Source: CAZKXX01 sp964556705
GTDB lineage: Bacteria > Acidobacteriota > Terriglobia > UBA7540
DNA length: 19,889 nucleotides
Assembly (NCBI GenBank): GCA_964556705.1
Contig: CAZKXX010000074.1
Coordinates: forward strand, 1-19,889
Direction of reading: 5' to 3'
This document shows, piece by piece, positions 7,529 to 13,641 of the stretch. The position numbers and the translations under genes were made by a program. Each line of letters begins with the position of its first letter. Positions within the stretch are counted from its first letter, which is position 1. The notes beneath the pieces are model-generated. The model searched no databases. It was not told the origin of the DNA and worked only from the letters and a program-made list of their open reading frames with translations.

Positions 7529-7610
7529 GCCCCTCCCGGGGCTGAGAGTGAGCTCGTTGCGTCCGACTTCCCGCGGCTTACGCCGTGGGCCTGACTGTGC
7601 CCCCGCTACG
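7529..7610. repeat. Intergenic two-hairpin REP-like repeat
   Basis: Two small stem-loops lie close together: GCCCC/GGGGC (7529-7533 with 7538-7542, loop TCCC) and CCCGCGGC/GCCGTGGG (7570-7577 with 7582-7589, loop TTAC, one G-T pair). A CGCTACG follows near 7604, similar to the GCGCTAC ends of the other two repeats in this window. I read it as a decayed member of an intergenic repeat family. The bases between 7452 and 7529 show nothing I can name. Confidence 0.4.
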
Positions 7611-7649
7611 CGGCTGGCCCCCGCCATTTGAGTTGATCTCTCGGTGAAC

Positions 7650-7827
7650 CTACTTCTCTTCCCCCACCGAGACGATCCGCTCAATGAGCGCCGGATCATC
7701 CGGAAACAATTCCGACTTCACCAGGCGCGGCAGGAGGGTGCGCTGAATTGAGCGTCGCACCGCTCGTCGGTCCGTCTCCCGCCCAGACGACGAAAGTGAA
7801 TGCCAGCGAAAACAGAAGCGCCTTCAT
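7650..7827 (-). pseudogene. Probable broken small secreted-protein gene
   Basis: From the ATG at 7827 the frame reads MKALLFSLAFTFVVWAGDGP, a convincing signal peptide, but it ends after 43 residues at 7696. One frame over, the sequence continues coherently as IQRTLLPRLVKSELFPDDP and reaches a TAG at 7650. The pieces join if one frameshift occurred near 7740-7760. The result would be a secreted protein of roughly 60 residues. It begins 28 bases after the aldo/keto reductase stop in the same direction, so it could have been the last gene of that operon. I recognise no family. The alternative is that the 43-residue frame is itself a real short peptide. Confidence 0.3.
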
Positions 7828-7855
7828 CGCATGTCTCAACATTCTTCCCTCGCTG

Positions 7856-8827
7856 TCAACGATTGTATTTGGGAGTGATGCCGCGCAGCCGCTTCCAGAC
7901 GTCGTCGCAGCGCTTGAGCGTCGCTTCGTCGAGCGGCGGGCCCTCGCACGCCTTCAGATTTTCTTCCAGCTGCTCGAGGCGCGACGCGCCGAGGATGATG
8001 GAATCGACGGCCGGTTGCGAAAGCAGCCAGCGAAACGCCAGCGCGAGGAGCGAAAGGCCGGCGTCGCGCGCCACGATTTTCAAGTCCTCGACCGCGGCGA
8101 AATAGTCGTCGTGCCAGTAGCGGTCGAGGTACATCGTGTTGCCGTCGAAGCGCGTGCCGGAAATCGGCCCCGCATCGCGGCGATGCTTGCCGGTCAGCAG
8201 CCCGCCCGCCAGCGGATTGTAAGGCACCACGGCCACGCCGAAGCGCCGGCAGAAGGCCAGATATTCCTCCTCAATGCCGCGCGCCAGCAGGTTGTACATC
8301 GGCTGCGAGACGCGGTACGGCTTGTAACCGCGCTTCTCGCACAGGCAGAGAATTTCGCACACCTGCCACGCGGCGTAATTTGAGACCGCGGGATAGCGCA
8401 CCTTTCCGGCGCGCACCTGCTCTTCCATCGCTTCAAGCGTCTCTTCGATGGGCGTCGCCCAGTCGGGCTGGTGGAGGTAATAGAGGTCCACGCAGTCGGT
8501 CTGAAGGCGCTGGAGGCTCGCGTCGAGCGCTTTGCGCAGCGCGGCGCGCGAAAGTCCCCGGTCGTCCGGCGCGTCGCCCATTTTGTTGAAGACCTTGGTG
8601 GCGAGAATCACCTTGTCGCGCCGGCCGCGCAGCAGCCGCCCGAGGATTTCCTCCGAACGACCCTGGTTGTAGGCGTTCGCCGTGTCAATGAAATTGATTC
8701 CGGCGTCGAGCGCGCGGTCGAGCATGCGCGCCGCCTCGGCTTCATCTGTCTGCCCGCCGAACGTCATCGTGCCAAACGACAACCGCGAAACCTTGAGCGC
8801 GGTCTTGGGAAGCGTGCGGTATTCCAT
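7856..8827 (-). CDS. Aldo/keto reductase
   Basis: NAD(P)H-dependent reduction of carbonyl substrates, cytoplasmic, (beta/alpha)8 barrel. The 323-residue length is normal for the family. The catalytic tetrad is complete: D48 and Y53 in NFIDTANAY, K78 in LATKVF, H119 in DLYYLHQPD. Other family landmarks are LSFGTMTFGG near the N-terminus, GKVRYPAVSNY in place of the usual GKxRYiGvSN, QPMYNLLARG, and the cofactor-binding C-terminal SIILGASRLEQLEENL. It belongs to the group that includes YghZ/Tas-like and potassium-channel-beta-like reductases. The physiological substrate cannot be assigned. The ATG at 8827 has GAGG five bases upstream. The gene stands alone except for the broken small gene just downstream. 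Confidence 0.9.
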   Translation of the reverse strand: MEYRTLPKTALKVSRLSFGTMTFGGQTDEAEAARMLDRALDAGINFIDTANAYNQGRSEEILGRLLRGRRDKVILATKVFNKMGDAPDDRGLSRAALRKALDASLQRLQTDCVDLYYLHQPDWATPIEETLEAMEEQVRAGKVRYPAVSNYAAWQVCEILCLCEKRGYKPYRVSQPMYNLLARGIEEEYLAFCRRFGVAVVPYNPLAGGLLTGKHRRDAGPISGTRFDGNTMYLDRYWHDDYFAAVEDLKIVARDAGLSLLALAFRWLLSQPAVDSIILGASRLEQLEENLKACEGPPLDEATLKRCDDVWKRLRGITPKYNR

Positions 8828-8886
8828 GCAGGCCTCGGTGGTGGAAACTGGAAAGTTGTCCCTGGTCCTTAGTCCCCGGTCATCGG

Positions 8887-8910
8887 TCAGTTGTCAGTTG
8901 TCAGTTGTCA
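8887..8910. repeat. Short tandem repeat, TCAGTTG x 3.4
   Basis: Three perfect TCAGTTG units followed by TCA. It lies in the 206-base gap between the aldo/keto reductase and the small gene at 9034. More degenerate short repeats surround it: GGTCC/AGTCC-type words before it, AACTTCGGACCTCGGACT-like words at 8960-8980, and TGTCAC at two places near 8990-9010. No other function is visible in this gap. Confidence 0.75.
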
Positions 8911-9019
8911 GCAATTCCCAATTCTCGAAAAATACAGCCGCATCGAGACATCCCGACTTCGAACTTCGGACCTCGGACTCTTTTCACATGTCACTCGTTA
9001 CTTGTCACTGCCGGTACGA

Positions 9020-9025
9020 TACAAT
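9020..9025 (+). promoter_or_regulatory. -10 box placed for a leaderless transcript
   Basis: TACAAT matches the sigma70 -10 consensus at 5 of 6 positions and ends 8 bases before the ATG at 9034. A start at the usual distance would fall at or within two bases of that ATG. No good -35 box is seen at 16-18 bases. No Shine-Dalgarno sequence precedes the gene, which fits a leaderless message. Confidence 0.35.
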
Positions 9026-9033
9026 ACCATGCC

Positions 9034-9423
9034 ATGCTGGGTTCCACGCTCATGCGTCTCGCGCAAGACCTCGAGTGGCTGGGTTGTGAGCTCGAGCATT
9101 ACGGCAAGAAGCACGCCGACGCCGGATTTCCGGAAGCGGGTCCGAACTGGGAATCGTTTCTCGAAAAGCAGCAAGGGGTGCTGGTGACCGCGGACAAGCT
9201 CGTGCGCGAGCTGAAGACAGCGGTCACGTTCAATCCCGAGAAGCTGGTGCGCGTAGAATATCCCATTGACGCCGCGCTCGACGCCGTCACCGCGCTCATC
9301 GGTGCGCTGGAAGAAATCAAGCACTCCGCAGTTTTCTCCGTGCACGACCTGCCCCCCAAAGTGCGCGCCTTCTCCCGGCTGGTGGAGACCTATCTCTCGA
9401 CCGTCGGCGCCCCCACGCGCTGA
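9034..9423 (+). CDS. Small helical protein of unknown function
   Basis: A 129-residue, charged, apparently all-helical cytoplasmic protein with no signal peptide or membrane segment. It has a central stretch EKQQGVLVTADKLVRELKTA and a likely second helical pair around DAALDAVTALIGALEEI. I recognise no family and assign no function. The start at 9034 (MLGSTLMRL) is chosen because the frame upstream is made of the short repeats described at 8887, and because a -10 box sits just before it. The ATG at 9052 is an alternative. It is followed after 38 bases by the promoter of the M28 peptidase, so the two genes are probably separate units. Confidence 0.6.
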   Translation: MLGSTLMRLAQDLEWLGCELEHYGKKHADAGFPEAGPNWESFLEKQQGVLVTADKLVRELKTAVTFNPEKLVRVEYPIDAALDAVTALIGALEEIKHSAVFSVHDLPPKVRAFSRLVETYLSTVGAPTR

Positions 9424-9460
9424 TTCCCCGTCGGCGACCCCCTTTCCGCGTCAAATTCTA

Positions 9461-9489
9461 ATGACAGAAAATCGCGAAGTGTGTAGATT
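9461..9489 (+). promoter_or_regulatory. Sigma70-like promoter of the M28 peptidase gene
   Basis: ATGACA (9461-9466, 5 of 6 consensus) and TAGATT (9484-9489) are spaced by 17 bases. A start near 9496 gives a leader of about 30 bases containing AGGGAG before the ATG at 9527. This supports that start over the in-frame ATG at 9461-9463, which would lie within the promoter. Confidence 0.45.
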
Positions 9490-9526
9490 GGACGGTCCAC
9501 TTTCAGCTCAGGGAGAATTCCTGTTC

Positions 9527-11188
9527 ATGCTCAGGAAATGGTTCCGGTTGTCCGTCGTCCCGGCGTTGGTTCTGGCGGTCGCGGCCGTCGCGCCGCCCCC
9601 CGGCTCGGCGGAGGGCGACTCCGATCCTTCGGCCTCGATCCGCGCGGAAGCGCTGCGCGCGCACGTTCGATTTCTCGCCGACGATCTGCTCGAAGGCCGC
9701 GAGACCGGCACGCGCGGTTACGACCTCGCGGCGCGGTACGTGGCGGCGCTGTTCGAGCAGTGGGGGCTGGAACCCGCGGGCTCGAACGGGACCTACTACC
9801 AGCCCGTCCCGCTGCGGCGCATTGATTTCGTTCCCGAAGAAAGTTCGCTCAGCCTGGTGCGCGATGGGCGCGAGCAGATGCTGGTGCACGAGACCGATTT
9901 TCTGATGTCCGGACATGAAACTTACGAGACGACGAGCGTCGAAGCGCCCGCGCACTTCGTGGGCTACGGCGTCCGCGCGCCCGAGCTCGGCTACGACGAC
10001 TACGCGGGCGCGGACGTGCGCGGCAAGGTCGTCGTCTATCTCGTGGGCGCGCCGGCCCGCTTCCCTTCCACGCAGCGCGCGCATTATTCCTCGGGACGGG
10101 TCAAGACAGCGACAGCGGTCGAACTCGGCGCCGTGGGCGTCGTAAGCGTCACGACGCCGGAGTTCGAGTCGCGCTATCCCTGGCCGCGCGTCGTGCAGTT
10201 TTCCAGGGGCCCGAGCATGCGCTGGCTGGCGCCGGACGGGACGCCGAACGACGCGAAGCCGCAGATTCGCGGCGCGGCAACGCTGAGCCGGCCGGGCGCG
10301 GAAGCGCTCTTCGCGGGTGCTCCGAAATCGCTCGAAGCGGTTTTTGCCGCCGCGGACGAGGGCGCCAAACTCGAACCCTTTGCCCTGCCGGGCCGGGTGC
10401 GCATTTCCACGAAGTCGCGTCACAGCGCGCTTGAATCGTCGAACGTCGCGGCGCTGCTGCGCGGCTCCGACCCCGCGCTGCGCGACGAAGTCATCGTGTA
10501 CAGCGCCCACCTCGACCACATCGGCAAAGACGATTCGCTCGAAGGGGACCAGATTTATAACGGCGCCGTGGACAACGCTTCGGGGACGGCGGCGCTGCTG
10601 GAAATTGCGCGCGCGTTCGCCGCCCTGCCCCGGCCGCCCCGCCGCTCGGTTCTCTTTCTCGCCGTCACGGCCGAGGAGCACGGCCTGCTCGGCTCGGACT
10701 ACTTCGCGAATTTTCCGACGCTGCCGAAGCAGAACATCGTCGCGAACATCAACATGGACGTCATCGCCATCTTCTATCCGCTCGCCGACGTGGTGGCCTT
10801 CGGCGCCGAGCACTCGACGCTCGACGCGCCCACCGAGCGCGCTGCGGCGCGGCTGGGCGTCGAGCTGAGCCCCGACCCGACGCCGGAAGAAGTGTTCTTC
10901 GTGCGCAGCGACCAGTATTCGTTCGTCCGCCAGGGGGTTCCGGCGCTCTACCTGAAACCCGGACACAAGAGTTCCGATCCGAACGTGAACGGCGGCGCGG
11001 TGATGGCGCAATGGGTCCGCACGCGCTACCACACGCCGCGCGACGATGCGAGCCAACCGCTGGATTTTTCGGCGGCGGAGAAATATACGCGGATGAAATT
11101 TCTCATCGGCCTCGACGTCGCTGACGCCCCCGAACGCCCGCAATGGAAGGCGGGAGACTTTTTCGGAACAACGTTCGGCGGAAAGTAG
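9527..11188 (+). CDS. Secreted M28-family zinc metallopeptidase (PA domain plus catalytic domain)
   Basis: A 553-residue exported aminopeptidase or carboxypeptidase of family M28. Residues 1-28 form a Sec signal peptide (MLRKWFRLSVVPALVLAVAA, ending near GSA). A helical segment with the family-typical HVRFLADDLLEGRETGTRG follows (46-64), then a protease-associated domain of about 180 residues (130-280, GYDDYAGADVRGKVVVYL), then the catalytic domain. All five two-zinc ligands are visible: H328 in SAHLDHIG, bridging D349 in GAVDNASG, E384 next to the catalytic base E383 in TAEEHGLLG, D411 in INMDV, and H502 in YHTPRDD. It probably acts in the periplasm or outside the cell, releasing amino acids from peptides. 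Its TAG stop is part of the GTAGCGC end of the repeat at 11185-11236. Confidence 0.92.
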   Translation: MLRKWFRLSVVPALVLAVAAVAPPPGSAEGDSDPSASIRAEALRAHVRFLADDLLEGRETGTRGYDLAARYVAALFEQWGLEPAGSNGTYYQPVPLRRIDFVPEESSLSLVRDGREQMLVHETDFLMSGHETYETTSVEAPAHFVGYGVRAPELGYDDYAGADVRGKVVVYLVGAPARFPSTQRAHYSSGRVKTATAVELGAVGVVSVTTPEFESRYPWPRVVQFSRGPSMRWLAPDGTPNDAKPQIRGAATLSRPGAEALFAGAPKSLEAVFAAADEGAKLEPFALPGRVRISTKSRHSALESSNVAALLRGSDPALRDEVIVYSAHLDHIGKDDSLEGDQIYNGAVDNASGTAALLEIARAFAALPRPPRRSVLFLAVTAEEHGLLGSDYFANFPTLPKQNIVANINMDVIAIFYPLADVVAFGAEHSTLDAPTERAAARLGVELSPDPTPEEVFFVRSDQYSFVRQGVPALYLKPGHKSSDPNVNGGAVMAQWVRTRYHTPRDDASQPLDFSAAEKYTRMKFLIGLDVADAPERPQWKAGDFFGTTFGGK

Positions 11189-11236
11189 CGCGGGTCTGAG
11201 GCCGGCAACTTTCGACCGCCGAGACGGCGGCGCTAC
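11185..11236. repeat. GTAGCGC-ended inverted-repeat element between convergent genes
   Basis: The 52-base element starts GTAGCGCGGGTCTG and ends GCGCTAC, a perfect 7-base inverted terminal repeat. It holds a perfect hairpin CCGCCG-AGA-CGGCGG (11216-11230). The first fourteen bases match the start of the element at 4237 closely (GTAACGCGGGTCTG). It exactly fills the gap between the peptidase and the PIG-L gene. The TAG at each end is the stop codon of the adjoining gene, on opposite strands. It may act as a two-way transcript end, although no T-run is present. Confidence 0.65.
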
Positions 11237-12081
11237 GAGAACTTCGCGATGCGCGCGGCGACTTCCTGCGCGAAGCGGTCGATGTAAGAGGCGATGTACT
11301 TCGCGGGGTCGAGCGTCGTGTCGCGGGCGAGCGGAGTCAAATCCACAGCGAAGATGACGGACTCGGCGACGTCGGTGGCGTGCGATTCGAAATAGGTGGC
11401 GTTCGCGCGCCGCCGCCCCATCGTCGCCAGGTCGTAGCGTTTGCCGCCGGCAATCTGCGAATCGAAAATTCCCACCAGCGACATCGCCAGGTTTTCGTGC
11501 GGGGTGACGTCGAAGACGACCTTATCCTTGTCGTTCAGCCAGTCGAGGTTCCGCCACACCTCGCAGCCGTAAACTTTTTCCGGCCGCGCGGCTTCCGGCA
11601 ACTCGCGCAGCGCGCGAATCAGGCGCAGCACGACGCCCACGTGCGTATCGTGCTTGTCGGCGAGGTTGTGGGTGTAAACCACTTTCGGTTTCGTGGCTTC
11701 GAGCACCTGCTTCAGGTCTTCGACGACGCGCAGGTCCTTCGGGTCTTTGACGGCGCTCGACGGGTAATCGAGAAAGACGTGCGCGGCGAACTCGCCGACG
11801 AACGCGGCTTTCTTCTGCTCGAGGCGCCGCACGCGCTGCATCTCTTCGTCGGTATAGTTGGCGTAGAGCCCGGCGCGCGGGCTTCCGGCGCCGTTCGTCA
11901 CCGTCACGCCGGTGAACCCGAGGTCGCTTTTGCCGAAACATTCCAGGATGCCGTGCCAGGCCATGATCTCGAGGTCGTCCTGATGCGCGCCGACGGCGAG
12001 GTGCGTGGTGCGCGCGAGCGCGGCGGCCTGCGGCGCGCCGTCCGGGACGTAAACTTCGGCCGTCGGCAGGTGGAGTTTCAT
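11233..12081 (-). CDS. Cytoplasmic PIG-L (LmbE-like) family deacetylase with AHQDD motif
   Basis: A 282-residue protein with no signal peptide. The PIG-L fold is shown by VGAHQDDLEIMAWHG (zinc ligands H33 and D36; the usual AHPDD has Gln for Pro), VTVTNGAGS after the second strand, and VVYTHNLADKHDTHVGV (H144, D145, H147). Known PIG-L enzymes remove N-acyl groups from amino sugars such as GlcNAc conjugates. This member shows a conserved-looking C-terminal half (KVYGCEVWRNLDWLNDKDK, YFESHATDVAESVIFAVDL) that I cannot tie to a substrate. The gene overlaps the upstream ROK-type gene by ATGA, with a strong GAGGAGGGAAAGG ribosome site just before the ATG, so the two products are made together. I infer deacylation of the compound that the ROK partner binds or phosphorylates. 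Confidence 0.85.
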   Translation of the reverse strand: MKLHLPTAEVYVPDGAPQAAALARTTHLAVGAHQDDLEIMAWHGILECFGKSDLGFTGVTVTNGAGSPRAGLYANYTDEEMQRVRRLEQKKAAFVGEFAAHVFLDYPSSAVKDPKDLRVVEDLKQVLEATKPKVVYTHNLADKHDTHVGVVLRLIRALRELPEAARPEKVYGCEVWRNLDWLNDKDKVVFDVTPHENLAMSLVGIFDSQIAGGKRYDLATMGRRRANATYFESHATDVAESVIFAVDLTPLARDTTLDPAKYIASYIDRFAQEVAARIAKFS

Positions 12082-13493
12082 CCTTTCCCTCCTCGATCGA
12101 GTTCCGGCAGGCTGGCGGCGGCCACGGCCTGGCCGATCCGGCGGCTCGATTCGTCGGGCAGATGAAGCTTGACGCGCGCCGCGAGTTCCGGAAACTCTTC
12201 ACTCAGAACTTCCTGCGCCTTTTTCAGAATAATGTTTCCACCCTCGCCCGAAGTGACGCGGCCGAGCACCAGCACGTGGCGCATCTCGTAGAAGTCCGCG
12301 TAGTGCGCGACGCCGTAGCCGACGAAGCAGCCGATGGATTCGAAGATTTTCGCTGCGCGCTCATCGCCGGCGCGCAGGCGCTCCTGCACCCACTTCAACC
12401 GCTCCGCGGGGCCGAGCGTCGGGTCAGGCTCGAGTCCGGCGACGGGCGCCAGGCGAAACACCGCCTGCTGCGAGAAATAGAGCGCGCCGACGCCGCGGTC
12501 GCCCGACCACTCGTCGGCGGGCGCCTCCGGGTCGTAGTCCACGGGCGCGAACGCCAGCTCATTCAGCCAGGTCGTAATCTCGCCTTTGGGGGTCACGTAG
12601 CCGCCCGCCTGGCTCGAACCCAGCGCGATGCCGAGCACCGCCGTGTCCTTGAGCGCCATGGCGCCGGCGAGCGCCGTCACTTCCCCGTCGTTCACGACGA
12701 TGAACGGAATGCCGCCCCATTCTCTTTTCAAATCGAAAAACAGGTTGGCAATTTTTTTCTCGAACAGCTCCTTCGGCACGGCGCGATAGAGCGAGGCGAC
12801 GCGCGGGCGATTGTCAATATAAACGCCCGCGGCGCTGCCGCCGATGGCGTCCACGCGCGGCAGGTGCGCGGCTGCTGACTTCAGCGCGGCGTTGATTTCG
12901 TTGAAGTGATAGCTCGGGTCGGACGCGTTGCGCGGGTCCCAGACGATTTCTTCGGTGAATACGACTTCGCCGTCGCGCACGGCGGAAACTTTGCGGTCCG
13001 TGGCGCCGAGATCGAACCCGATGCGGCAACCTTCCAGATGCCCGCCGAGTTTCACCGTGCCTTCGGATGGCGCGGGAACTTTTTCCGGCGTGGTGATTTC
13101 AACGGTGAACGGGCGTTCGTACACGCCGCCCATGAATTCGAAGTCGAAACTTCGCGCGCCGGTCGCGGAATAGACGGAGCGCAGGTGCTCGCCGACGCTG
13201 CGCGGCCCGCCGACGATGACCCGCCAGCCGCCGCGCTGCCAGAGCAGCATCTTGACGATGCGCTCGGCGAAAGTGAGATTGAGCGCCGCCGCTTCGGATT
13301 TCTCCGCAAAACACTCGGTGTGATAGACCGAAATCGAGCCACCGCCGCGATCGAGCGCGAGATACAGGGGCGCCGCTTGACCCGAGCGCCGCAGCAGGTC
13401 GCGGAAGGCGCGGTTGGCGAGCGCCGCGGGACGGAACTGCGGCTGAAGCGGCGGAAGAACCCGCGGCTTGGCCAGTTCGGCAAGATTCCTCAT
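12078..13493 (-). CDS. ROK-type sugar kinase-like protein with extra N-terminal domain
   Basis: The protein is 471 residues from MRNLAELAKPRVLPPL. The ATG at 13493 has GGAG seven bases upstream. The open frame runs 30 codons further, but that part covers the promoter. Residues 1-150 form a separate domain (LYLALDRGGGSISVYHTECF, GGWRVIVGGPRSV) without a family I can name. Residues 155-430 are ROK-like: phosphate loop RIGFDLGATDRKVSAV, catalytic Asp in VVNDGEVTALAGAM (D269), and LGIALGSSQAGGYV. The ROK zinc site (CxCGxxGCxE) is absent, and the loop is DLGATDRK instead of the usual DIGGTK, so kinase activity is likely but not certain. The gene has its own promoter at 13555-13583. It is coupled to the downstream PIG-L gene, which suggests the substrate is an amino sugar or a related glycoside. 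Confidence 0.8.
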   Translation of the reverse strand: MRNLAELAKPRVLPPLQPQFRPAALANRAFRDLLRRSGQAAPLYLALDRGGGSISVYHTECFAEKSEAAALNLTFAERIVKMLLWQRGGWRVIVGGPRSVGEHLRSVYSATGARSFDFEFMGGVYERPFTVEITTPEKVPAPSEGTVKLGGHLEGCRIGFDLGATDRKVSAVRDGEVVFTEEIVWDPRNASDPSYHFNEINAALKSAAAHLPRVDAIGGSAAGVYIDNRPRVASLYRAVPKELFEKKIANLFFDLKREWGGIPFIVVNDGEVTALAGAMALKDTAVLGIALGSSQAGGYVTPKGEITTWLNELAFAPVDYDPEAPADEWSGDRGVGALYFSQQAVFRLAPVAGLEPDPTLGPAERLKWVQERLRAGDERAAKIFESIGCFVGYGVAHYADFYEMRHVLVLGRVTSGEGGNIILKKAQEVLSEEFPELAARVKLHLPDESSRRIGQAVAAASLPELDRGGKG

Positions 13494-13554
13494 GCGACGA
13501 CTCCGGGCGGCCGCGCTCGTCGCCGCGCGCGCGGTGCGCTGGGACTCGCGCCCC

Positions 13555-13583
13555 ATCATAGGAGCGCCGGGCGGGCGCGTCAA
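13555..13583 (-). promoter_or_regulatory. Sigma70-like promoter of the ROK/PIG-L pair
   Basis: On the minus strand TTGACG (13578-13583) and TATGAT (13555-13560) are separated by 17 bases. They match consensus at 5 of 6 positions each, the best-formed promoter in the window. A start near 13548 gives a leader of about 55 bases. The pair can therefore be expressed apart from the secreted PIG-L gene upstream. Confidence 0.6.
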
Positions 13584-13641
13584 CGCGTCTGAAAGTCCTG
13601 TTTCGCTTGTACCCGGCGCACTTGGTTCGAAATCGCGCCGC

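Noticed and set aside
8887..8910. Considered as the edge of a CRISPR array.
   Set aside because: The unit is 7 bases with no spacers; it is a simple tandem repeat.
9503..11143. Long minus-strand frame opposite the M28 peptidase.
   Set aside because: The plus strand has signal peptide, promoter and all five zinc ligands; the antisense product has none.
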